Assembly: GCF_022429625.1 (NCBI RefSeq)
Contig: NZ_CP092483.1
Coordinates: forward strand, 1,922,001-1,986,000
Reading direction: 5' to 3'
Length of the DNA stretch: 64,000 nucleotides
Source: Devosia lacusdianchii
GTDB lineage: Bacteria; Pseudomonadota; Alphaproteobacteria; Rhizobiales; Devosiaceae
Position 1 is the stretch's first letter. The number at the start of each line of letters is the position of its first letter. Below the pieces are notes generated by a model that did no database searches, was not told where the DNA came from, and saw nothing but the letters and a program-made list of their open reading frames with translations. Positions 57,432 through 64,000 of this stretch are shown here, one piece after another. Made by a program: the position numbers and the translations under genes.

Positions 57432-58835
57432 CTACGCAACGGGCGCAAACCGGCGCCGACCCAGAACGGCCAGCACCATCGCCAGCGCCGTCAGCGCCGC
57501 CGAGATCAGGAAGCTCACGGTGAACGCGTCAGCAATGCTCGACGCCGACGCCTGCGCAATTTGCCCCGTACCCACCAGCGCCGTGAATATGGCCGCCATC
57601 AGCGACGCACCGGCCAGCAGGCCCAAGTTGCGCGACAGGCCGAGCAGGCCCGACAATACCCCGCGCTCAGCCTTCGACGCGGCCATCATCACGGAGGCAT
57701 TGTTGGCCGCGAGGAAGAGCTGGAAGCCGGGGGTCAGCACGATCAGCGCCCCGACATAGCCGACCACGCCGAACCATCGCGGCAGCAAAGCAAGGCAGAC
57801 AAAGCCGAGCACGGTTTCGGCGAGGCCGAGCATCAGCGCACGGTCGACCCCCAGCCTGTCCGCCAGGCGTCCGGCGGGAGCACCCGCCAGCGCCGCAGTC
57901 ACTGGCCCGACCGCCATCACGAGGCCGGTCGTTGTCTCATCCAAACCCAAGGCGAAGCTCAGAAAGAACGAGCCTACCACCAGTGTGGACATCATCACCG
58001 TACCCAGGAGCAGGTTCATGCTCAGGCCCGCTGCGATAGAGCGGTTGCCGAGCAATGGCAGGGGGATCAAGGGCGACGACGAACGCATCTGGACTCGCAC
58101 GAAAATCGCGAGCGCCAGAGCCGCCGGCAACAACAGCATGCCCGCGCCCCACGGCACGGCAACTCCGGCGCCGGTGGTGGCGAGCGAAAACAGCCCCAAT
58201 GCCACGGTCAGGAGCAGCGTCCCGGTCCAGTCCATGCGTGCAGCCGCCCCGATTCCAGACCGCTCCGTCATCGGCAATGCCCGTAAGGCCAACGCCAGCA
58301 CCAATGCTCCGCCAAAGGCCAGCAGCCCAAAGGCCGCTTGCCAACCGAGGTTGGCCATCACCACGCCGCCCAGGGACGGCCCCAGTGCGGTTCCGGCGGC
58401 GGACATGGTGCCGAGCAGGCCCATGACGGCGCCCATTTGCGCCTCCGGCACGGCGTCCCGCGCGATCGACATCGGCAGCGCCACCAGTATCGCCCCACCA
58501 ATTCCCTGCAGGGCCCGGGCCGCGATCAACAGACCAAGGTTCGGACTGATCGCACAGAGACCTGAGGCAATCGCAAACAGCACCAGCCCGGCCACCAGCA
58601 TGCGTCGGTGGCCGTAGAGATCCCCCAGGCGTCCCGCTGACACGATCGTCACCGTCATCGCCAGCAGGTAGGCGAGGATCACCCATTGCAGTTCGCCGAG
58701 TGTGACTGGGAAGGATCGCGCCAGCGTCGGCAGCGCGATCGTGGCGATGCTGATACCCAGCGACGCTAGCAGGGTAGCGCCCGCTAGCACGGAAAGTGCG
58801 GATGTAGACGCGGTCGGATTGGGCCCGGATTTCAT
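57432..58835 (-). CDS. MFS transporter, DHA2-like (14-TM) drug efflux
   Basis: 467 residues from ATG 58835 (MKSGPNPTAST), with AGAGGAAC upstream. Many hydrophobic helices; motif A appears as GRLGDLYGHRRML and motif C-like sequence GTALGPSLGGVV is characteristic of drug:H+ antiporters. It exports some toxic compound; substrate unknown. It diverges from the MerR regulator at 58902, and an operator-like dyad lies in the shared gap. Confidence 0.9.
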   Translation of the reverse strand: MKSGPNPTASTSALSVLAGATLLASLGISIATIALPTLARSFPVTLGELQWVILAYLLAMTVTIVSAGRLGDLYGHRRMLVAGLVLFAIASGLCAISPNLGLLIAARALQGIGGAILVALPMSIARDAVPEAQMGAVMGLLGTMSAAGTALGPSLGGVVMANLGWQAAFGLLAFGGALVLALALRALPMTERSGIGAAARMDWTGTLLLTVALGLFSLATTGAGVAVPWGAGMLLLPAALALAIFVRVQMRSSSPLIPLPLLGNRSIAAGLSMNLLLGTVMMSTLVVGSFFLSFALGLDETTTGLVMAVGPVTAALAGAPAGRLADRLGVDRALMLGLAETVLGFVCLALLPRWFGVVGYVGALIVLTPGFQLFLAANNASVMMAASKAERGVLSGLLGLSRNLGLLAGASLMAAIFTALVGTGQIAQASASSIADAFTVSFLISAALTALAMVLAVLGRRRFAPVA

Positions 58836-58876
58836 GAGTTCCTCTTGAGACAGAATGAAGCGGGCGCTACACTCCC

Positions 58877-58896
58877 ACTTCAAGTCAGCTTGAGGT
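58877..58896. promoter_or_regulatory. MerR-type operator between MFS and regulator genes
   Basis: ACTTCAAG-TCAG-CTTGAGGT is a dyad with one mismatch in eight-base arms. On the minus strand a TTGACC (-35-like, 58894-58899) overlaps it, so the dyad sits in the spacer of the MFS promoter as expected for MerR-family activators; the -10 is weak. The regulator starts only six bases after the dyad on the plus strand, suggesting autoregulation. Confidence 0.6.
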
Positions 58897-58901
58897 CAAG
58901 A

Positions 58902-59306
58902 GTGAATCTGCTCGATATCGGCGTTCTGTCCGAACGCTCGGGGATGCCCCCATCGGCGCTGCGTCATTACGAGGCGATCGGCCTCATCGAGTCGGTGGCG
59001 CGCCGGGGCCTTCGGCGGCAATACGATCCCTATGTGCTGACCCAGCTTTCGCTGATCGCGCTCGGCAAGTCGGCCGGTTTTTCGCTGGACCAGATCAAGG
59101 GCATGTTCGGGGAGAATGGCACGCCGGAACTGCCGCGCCTCGATCTCCACAAGCGCGCCGACGCCATCGACGAGCAGATTCGCGGCCTGATGACGCTTCG
59201 GGATGCGCTGCGGCACGTCGCTGAATGTCAGGCGGAAAACCACATGACCTGTCCCAAGTTCCAGCAACTGCTCCGCGTGGCCTCGCAGAAGGCCCGCCGC
59301 CGCTGA
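58902..59306 (+). CDS. MerR family transcriptional regulator
   Basis: 134 residues from GTG 58902 (NLLDIGVLSERSGMPPS), with GAGG seven bases upstream. MerR HTH (LSERSGMPPSALRHYEAIGL and RQYDPYVLTQLSLIALGKSAGFSLD), then dimerisation helix and a short effector tail containing single Cys in ECQAENHMTCPKF. It likely activates the divergent MFS efflux gene in response to a drug or redox signal. The Cys arrangement (two Cys about ten residues apart) resembles SoxR-like or drug-sensing members. Confidence 0.88.
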   Translation: MNLLDIGVLSERSGMPPSALRHYEAIGLIESVARRGLRRQYDPYVLTQLSLIALGKSAGFSLDQIKGMFGENGTPELPRLDLHKRADAIDEQIRGLMTLRDALRHVAECQAENHMTCPKFQQLLRVASQKARRR

Positions 59307-59328
59307 CGCCGAAATCGGCCGCCGTTTG

Positions 59329-59409
59329 TCAGGCGCCGCTCTTGGCGGCAAGGCTCGCCTGCATGCCGTCGATCACATAGCGCAGCCCGCGTTCGAATAC
59401 GGCCTCGGA
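59329..59409 (-). pseudogene. Remnant of a TetR-family regulator (C-terminal end)
   Basis: On the minus strand this segment reads SEAVFERGLRYVIDGMQASL then AAKSGA and TGA. FERGLRYVIDGM is typical of the C-terminus of TetR regulators of tetA-type pumps. The frame breaks at about 59410, where the TetA fragment of opposite strand begins. Only about 26 codons are left. Confidence 0.7.
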
Positions 59410-59822
59410 TGGCGTTCGCCTATGAGAGTTGGATAGGCTATGCCGTCGCTCCGCTGTTCGCACTCGGTGGCGTGGCCACGCCGGCCCAATCGCTGCTGAC
59501 CAGCCGCGTCAACGACAATCAGCAGGGCCAGTTGCAAGGCGTGATGGCCAGCCTGATGAGCCTCGCCGGCATTGTCGGTCCGGTGCTGACAACGGCCGTG
59601 TTCTTTTCCACCAAGAGCTTCTGGATCGGTACGGTGTGGATCGCCGGCGCCGCGCTGTACCTGCTTGCCACTCCATTATTTACCACGGCAACCGAAAGTG
59701 GCGACCGCATAGGCATCGCAGATCGCCGAGCTGTTCAGAGAGCTGGGCCTCGTCCAAGAAAGTCCAACTGCTCCTGTCGCATTCTGTCAGCACCAACGGT
59801 CATAAGGGCGGCGGGCTTGTAA
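59409..59822 (+). pseudogene. Remnant of a TetA-like MFS transporter (C-terminal third)
   Basis: Begins abruptly within a helix (FAYESWIGYAVAPLFALGG) and aligns with the last third of the intact transporter at 59879 (FATQGWILFALAPLFALGG), including QQGQLQGVMASLMSLAGIVG. After about LLATPLFTTATESG the sequence runs into an unrelated basic tail, so the original end is probably also lost. With the TetR remnant in front, it looks like a tetR-tetA divergent pair from which an internal segment was deleted. Confidence 0.75.
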
Positions 59823-59878
59823 CGCGTCCGTGAACGCCCTACGTCCCTTTGCCGGTGGCACTCACAGGAGTCAGGACC

Positions 59879-61078
59879 TTGAACAAGGCACTCGTCGTCA
59901 TTCTCGCTGCCGTTACGCTCGACGCCGTCGGCATCGGCCTGATCTTCCCGATCCTGCCCGCCTTGCTACGCGACGTAGGCCATATCACCGAGGTGGCGAC
60001 GCTTCTGGGGGTCATGTTGGCGCTGTACTCGGCCTGCCAGTTTTTGTTCTCGCCCATCCTGGGCGTGCTCAGCGACCGGTTTGGCCGGCGCCCGGTGCTG
60101 CTGGTTTCGCTGGCCGGAGCGGCCATCGACTATCTCATCATGGCCTTCGCGCCGCAGCTTTGGCTGCTCGTTCTGGGCCGGGCCATTGCAGGCATCACCA
60201 GCGCCAACATGGCGGTCGCCACGGCCTACATCACCGACATCTCCACCGAGGACGAGCGCGCCAAGCGCTTTGGCCTGTTCCACGCTATGTTCGGCATCGG
60301 CTTCATCATCGGCCCGGTGCTGGGTGGGCTGCTCGGCGACTTCTGGGTTCGCGCACCATTCATCGCCGCGGCCCTGCTCAACGGCGTCAACTTCGCCCTG
60401 GCTCTGTTCGTGCTTCCGGAATCGCGGCCCGGGAAGTCCGATGCCAAGTTCACCTGGGATACATTGAACCCGTTCAAGCCGCTAAAATGGGCGCTGACTT
60501 TCGCTGCGCTGATTCCGATGATGGCCATTTTCGTCATCATGAATTTCGTCGGCACCATGTACGGCACCATCTGGGCGCTGTTCAGCGAAGACAGCTTCCA
60601 GTGGAACGGCATGATGATCGGCCTTTCGCTGGGCGCCTTCGGCGTATTCCACGCCGGGGCACAGGCATTCCTGACCGGTCCGGCCGTGGCCCGCCTCGGC
60701 GAACGCTGGGCTCTCGTGGTCGGCATGGCCTGTGAATTGACGGCGCTGGTCATCCTCGGCTTCGCCACGCAAGGCTGGATACTTTTCGCCCTTGCGCCGC
60801 TCTTCGCCTTGGGCGGCATTGGCATGCCGGCGCTGCAGTCACTGACCACGACTCAGGTCGGGCCTGACAAACAGGGGCAGTTGCAGGGCGTTCTGGCGAG
60901 CCTTGTAAGCCTTGCGGCGGTTTTTGGACCGTTGTTTTTCAGCTTCGTCTATTTTGGCATCCGCGGCTCCTGGCCGGGTCTGATCTGGATCATCGGGGCC
61001 GGAATCTACCTGTTGGCACTACCGCTTATGCTGGGAATCAGGCGCAGCCCGATCATGGCTCCAGCCGTGGGCGAGTGA
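59879..61078 (+). CDS. MFS transporter, TetA-like (12-TM)
   Basis: 399 residues from TTG 59879 (NKALVVILAAVTLDAVGIGL), preceded by AGGAG. The TetA family markers are present: DAVGIGLIFPILPALLRD at the start, motif A GVLSDRFGRRPVLL, and GLLGDFWVRAPF near the fifth helix. It should export tetracycline-like or other drugs in exchange for protons. No intact tetR is adjacent; only the remnant at 59329. A close but decayed relative lies immediately upstream. Confidence 0.88.
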   Translation: MNKALVVILAAVTLDAVGIGLIFPILPALLRDVGHITEVATLLGVMLALYSACQFLFSPILGVLSDRFGRRPVLLVSLAGAAIDYLIMAFAPQLWLLVLGRAIAGITSANMAVATAYITDISTEDERAKRFGLFHAMFGIGFIIGPVLGGLLGDFWVRAPFIAAALLNGVNFALALFVLPESRPGKSDAKFTWDTLNPFKPLKWALTFAALIPMMAIFVIMNFVGTMYGTIWALFSEDSFQWNGMMIGLSLGAFGVFHAGAQAFLTGPAVARLGERWALVVGMACELTALVILGFATQGWILFALAPLFALGGIGMPALQSLTTTQVGPDKQGQLQGVLASLVSLAAVFGPLFFSFVYFGIRGSWPGLIWIIGAGIYLLALPLMLGIRRSPIMAPAVGE

Positions 61079-61282
61079 GGCCAAAAGACGCAGAAAGCCC
61101 CGGAAAACTGGGAAAAATGCACATTGCGGACTTGCCGGAGCAGATTTTCCGGTCCATTAACAGTTCGCACCGTCCGGCCTCGTAAGAAGCCCGGAAATCC
61201 TTGCGTTTCATCAAGAATCGACCAAGGGTTGCCGCGCTTTAGGTTCGCCAGCGAGGGCGGGCATTCACCGTGAGGAAACGCT

Positions 61283-61555
61283 ATGAACAAAAACGATCTG
61301 GTTGGCGTCGTCGCCGACAAAGCGACGATCACCAAGGCACAGGCCGCCGAAGCGGTTGACGCAGTGTTCGAGGCCATCACCGGCTCTCTGAAGGCTGGCG
61401 ACGAAGTCCGTCTCGTGGGCTTCGGCACTTTCGCCGTTTCGAAGCGCAAGGCTTCGACCGGCCGCAATCCGGCCACCGGCGCCGAGATTCAGATCCCGGC
61501 CTCCAACCAGGCCAAGTTCAAGCCCGGCAAGGGCCTGAAGGATGCGATCAACTAA
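61283..61555 (+). CDS. hup: DNA-binding protein HU
   Basis: 90 residues, complete. Bends and compacts DNA as a dimer. Signature GRNPATGAEIQIPASNQAKF with the Pro that intercalates, and GFGTFAVSKRKA before it. GAGGAAACGCT precedes the ATG. In many alphaproteobacteria hup follows lon; here about 5 kb of transporters separate the two. Confidence 0.97.
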   Translation: MNKNDLVGVVADKATITKAQAAEAVDAVFEAITGSLKAGDEVRLVGFGTFAVSKRKASTGRNPATGAEIQIPASNQAKFKPGKGLKDAIN

Positions 61556-61581
61556 GATCGATCTCTGATCGTCATAGTTAT

Positions 61582-61618
61582 CGGCCCCGAGCGCCTCGCG
61601 CCGGGGCCGTTTCTTTTT
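61582..61618 (+). terminator. Rho-independent terminator of hup
   Basis: CGGCCCCG and CGGGGCCG arms around a GC-rich loop, followed by TTTCTTTTT, about 25 bases after the hup stop. Confidence 0.88.
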
Positions 61619-61682
61619 GACGGTTGACGATCGGGGGCAGGGGCCCTAATCAGGGCGCATTCGCGAGGCCATAGGTCGGAGC

Positions 61683-61758
61683 GGGCGATTAGCTCAGTTG
61701 GTAGAGCGCCTCGTTTACACCGAGGATGTCGGCGGTTCGAGTCCGTCATCGCCCACCA
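61683..61758 (+). tRNA. tRNA-Val (anticodon UAC)
   Basis: Acceptor GGGCGAT pairs with ATCGCCC; CCA end encoded. Anticodon stem CCTCG/CGAGG encloses TTTACAC with anticodon TAC. D-arm AGCTCAGTTGGTAGAGC and T-loop TTCGAGTCC are standard. Confidence 0.97.
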
Positions 61759-62009
61759 ATCGCCTTTGGCGGTGGTATGGCGGAGCACCATGCCAACACT
61801 TCACCCAAAGTGCCGCCCCGCATCGAATGGCCTGCTATCCTCACATTCGACATCAAGACTGGCCCGCTAGCGGCTGAGGCAACGGTACTTTTCCACAGCA
61901 GCGTCGCGCGTTCTTGAAAATGTCGCATCAATCCGCAGATGCTCGCTTGACTTGCCCATGGGTGCTCGGTAAACGGACGCCACGTTGCGCAAACGAGCTG
62001 TTTGCCGCT

Positions 62010-62086
<77 letters not shown>

Positions 62087-62125
62087 CCTCTTCCTAGGAT
62101 ATCCGGGAAATGTGGCTTGGAAGTT

Positions 62126-63319
62126 TCAACTTCCGCCCTTTACCAGTTTCAACTTTCTGAACTCGTTCTGTTCCGAGGCCAGTCGGCTGCGGCCAATTTT
62201 GCGCGCCTGATCGGCCTCGCGCACGGCAGCGATGTTCACTGGCATATAGGTCTTTTGCAGCTTCCGGTTCTGGTCGATCGAGTTGCCCATTTTGGCCGCG
62301 ATCGATTCGACCGATGCGCCGCCGGCATTGGCCTCGACCGCGCCTGTGCGGCGCATGTCCATCAGCTTGCGCTTTTCGTCCTTCCCAAACACCATGCGCC
62401 GGATATCGGCGAAGTCGTCGACCAGCGAGTCCTTGGTGTAGGGCGCGGGGTTGCGCGGACGCCCTCCTTTACCGGACGGGGTGAAGCCTCGTGTCCAGAA
62501 CATCGGCGCGTCATCATGCAGGGCGAAGGCTAGGCCGGCGATATACCCCTCGACCAGGCGCTGGGTGCGCTTGGACAGGATGCCGAAGGCTGCCTCAGTA
62601 GTCTTGGTGCGTTCGATTGCGAATGCCATGTCCGCCCCGCTGGTGACCGCCTGGGCGGGAGTTAGCGTCCGGGTGTCGACCGGCGCGAACTGGGTGTCCC
62701 ACGCCACAGCTATGATGCATGCCAAACCGCCATAGCCGGCCCGTAGCGCCCCTTTGACCATCCGCACGACTTCACCCTCGCGCCAAGTCTCCGTGCGCCC
62801 AGCGACGCCCTCCTTGCGAATGGCCTGCGACGGGTCGTGGTCAGGCGTGCAGAGCTTCATGCTGGCGAGGACGCGATAGAGCGCGCGCCAAGTCTTGAGA
62901 GCACGCCCGGCCTCGCCGGGCCCCTTCAGCCTGAGCAGATGATGATACCACTGGTCGATCTGCTCGAAGGTGGCGAGGCTTGGCGCCGTATCGCCAAACA
63001 CAGGATCGATGTACTTCCACCCGCGCTCCCAGTCCTCGCGGGTGCGAGGGGGTTTCTTTTGCCACTCGTTGGATAGACGGAAACGGGTGAAGCCGTCGCC
63101 CATGCTGCCGGTCGGATAGAAGCGCGCCGGGGTGGGTTCCAAGCCCTTGCGGGCGCGCTGGTAGCGCTCCTCCCATTCGCTGGCGATCTTCCACGCATCT
63201 GGGCCATCGTGGCCGCATGGCACGATCTGAAAACCCATGCGCTTCATGGCAGGCGTCGGCAGCCAATAGCCATGCTTGCCCTTGCGGACGACGTAGTGCT
63301 TGATCTTGATGCTACCCAA
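62126..63319 (-). CDS. int: Tyrosine-type integrase of a prophage or island
   Basis: 397 residues from TTG 63319 (GSIKIKHYVVRKGKHGYWLP), overlapping the upstream gene by eight bases; the frame continues further but in poorly protein-like sequence. The C-terminal region shows a catalytic Lys in ERTKTTEAA, a MDMRRTGAVEANAGG box with Arg, and a late TYMPVN with the nucleophile Tyr. The usual first catalytic Arg box reads WDTQFAPVDTRTL and the GHS box reads MGNS, so it is a noncanonical subgroup common in alphaproteobacterial prophages. Adjacent tRNA-Asp is the likely integration target. Confidence 0.85.
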   Translation of the reverse strand: MGSIKIKHYVVRKGKHGYWLPTPAMKRMGFQIVPCGHDGPDAWKIASEWEERYQRARKGLEPTPARFYPTGSMGDGFTRFRLSNEWQKKPPRTREDWERGWKYIDPVFGDTAPSLATFEQIDQWYHHLLRLKGPGEAGRALKTWRALYRVLASMKLCTPDHDPSQAIRKEGVAGRTETWREGEVVRMVKGALRAGYGGLACIIAVAWDTQFAPVDTRTLTPAQAVTSGADMAFAIERTKTTEAAFGILSKRTQRLVEGYIAGLAFALHDDAPMFWTRGFTPSGKGGRPRNPAPYTKDSLVDDFADIRRMVFGKDEKRKLMDMRRTGAVEANAGGASVESIAAKMGNSIDQNRKLQKTYMPVNIAAVREADQARKIGRSRLASEQNEFRKLKLVKGGS

Positions 63320-63575
63320 GGCGAGCCAGTCTTTCCGCGAACCCGTCGGCGGGATCGCCGGCGACCGGCTGATTCTTCGCGAGACCTGAGCGCCGGTCAA
63401 GCCATGCGTCGATGGCCAGTAGATCGTAATTCCCGGTAATCCCATCCGCTGCGGGGAAACCCTGGCGGCGAAGTTCGGCACCAATCTCGACAAACCGCGC
63501 CACGGTCACACCGATCCGGCGCGCGGCAACTGCCGGCGGCACACATCTCGGCTGAACGTGGAAGCGCATCGTCAT
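63312..63575 (-). CDS. Small DNA-binding protein, possible excisionase
   Basis: 87 residues. VPPAVAARRIGVTVARFVEI followed by AELRRQGFPAADGITGNYDL and AIDAWLDRR is a winged-helix/AlpA-like pattern (aromatic and Asp-x-W-Leu end typical of excisionase-type HTH proteins). Its stop overlaps the integrase start, so it is co-translated with int. Likely role is directionality factor or regulator of the integrase. Confidence 0.65.
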   Translation of the reverse strand: MTMRFHVQPRCVPPAVAARRIGVTVARFVEIGAELRRQGFPAADGITGNYDLLAIDAWLDRRSGLAKNQPVAGDPADGFAERLARLG

Positions 63576-63579
63576 GGCG

Positions 63580-64000
63580 TCAGGACGGCTTGGTGCCGTC
63601 CACCTCCCATAGCCGGGAAGACAATCCGTGCTGCAACGACGTCTGGTTGAACTTGCGGACTATCGCCGCGGCGAGATCGATGCCGGCCTGATTGGCAATG
63701 AGGTCAGCCGTCATCACCGCGTCGGCAAGCTCCTCGGCCAGGTGCTCGACGGTATCGCGTGACCCTCGAATGCCGAGCCGTTCCGGCTCCAGTTTCTTGA
63801 TGACGTTGCAGACCTCACCGGCTTCGCCAGCGAACTCGTTGCCGCGATAGGCAAGCGTCAGTTGATTGTCAGCGTCCCATTCAATCTGGCGGGCCGCATT
63901 GGCCTCGCGCAGCGCGTTGAACGACAGCGAGTGGCCGGCATCGGGCGGGGTGATGCCTGGGCCGACCTCGAACTTATCCGGCGTGTAACCGCAGTCCGAA
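63580..64000 (-). CDS. MazG-like NTP pyrophosphohydrolase, partial (5' end outside window)
   Basis: 140 codons visible, open at the right edge. The sequence reads FNALREANAARQIEWDADNQ, then GNEFAGEAGEVCNVIKKLEP and HLAEELADAVMTADLIANQA, ending VDGTKPS. The two acidic helices (GEAGEV and EELAD) are the metal-binding EExxE-like pattern of all-alpha MazG-type enzymes, which hydrolyse NTPs or dNTPs. It is common in phages and islands. It ends five bases from the excisionase-like gene and probably belongs to the same element. Confidence 0.8.
   Translation of the reverse strand, partial: SDCGYTPDKFEVGPGITPPDAGHSLSFNALREANAARQIEWDADNQLTLAYRGNEFAGEAGEVCNVIKKLEPERLGIRGSRDTVEHLAEELADAVMTADLIANQAGIDLAAAIVRKFNQTSLQHGLSSRLWEVDGTKPS

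Noticed and set aside
59717..59805. Open stretch reading QIAELFRELGLVQESPTAPV in another frame after the TetA remnant
   Set aside because: Could be a further gene remnant, but it is too short to identify and has no start.
61759..62009. Possible gene between tRNA-Val and tRNA-Asp
   Set aside because: Short open frames exist on both strands but none has a ribosome binding site or recognisable sequence.

Overview
The window reads as a chromosomal segment of a GC-rich alphaproteobacterium of the Hyphomicrobiales. The signs are the suf operon order (group I desulfurase, sufB-C-D-S, DUF59, sufA) with an Irr-type iron box in front, a sigma54-driven glnB-glnA pair, and a PBP1A gene followed closely by prfB with its programmed frameshift. 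Protein sequences look Devosia-like from memory; no database search could be run, so the genus is a guess. Nearly all of it is core chromosome. The exception is the right end, where an integrase sits beside tRNA-Asp and opens a probable prophage or island.

Layout. 0-9.1 kb: PBP1A (truncated by the window edge), a deformylase-like protein that has lost two metal ligands, prfB, an M23 peptidase, a BCP-type peroxiredoxin and a 1174-residue AsmA-like protein. 9.2-20.5 kb: tyrS, an alpha/beta hydrolase, the suf operon (with a cupin gene between sufB and sufC) and aroA. 20.5-26.5 kb: a diguanylate cyclase, a DEAD-box helicase, a Tat-type metallophosphoesterase and parE. 26.7-31.7 kb: two tandem paralogous secreted proteins, a YadA-type trimeric adhesin translationally coupled to a secreted partner, and an ABC-F ATPase. 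31.7-36.7 kb: three paralogous PilZ proteins with a GST between them, then glnB-glnA. 36.8-45.4 kb: an NTF2-like protein and decayed copies of its 3' end, a Stf0-type sulfotransferase, tRNA-Leu, tig, the NAD(P)HX repair enzyme, a P450, a GNAT and several small proteins. 45.6-56.4 kb: clpP-clpX, a SUKH protein, two divergent citrate synthase homologues (one fused to a DNA-binding domain), an arginase-ornithine cyclodeaminase operon with a divergent Lrp regulator, and lon. 56.4-61.6 kb: a glutaredoxin-membrane fusion behind a CueR-type promoter, a MerR/MFS pair, a tetR-tetA deletion scar, a TetA-like MFS and HU. 61.6-64 kb: tRNA-Val, tRNA-Asp, integrase, a small DNA-binding protein and a MazG-like protein running off the end.

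Shared themes. Protein quality control is concentrated here (tig, clpP, clpX, lon with a sigma32-like promoter, peroxiredoxin). c-di-GMP signalling is represented by one GGDEF protein and three PilZ proteins. Nitrogen handling is represented by glnB-glnA and the arginine to ornithine to proline route. Intergenic gaps repeatedly carry paired inverted palindromes of at least three families, one of them inside the suf operon.

Most worth following up: the adhesin with its coupled partner, the copper-type promoter of the glutaredoxin-MauE fusion, the HTH-fused citrate synthase with palindromes in its divergent promoter, the triple PilZ cluster, and three small membrane proteins of 52-56 residues.
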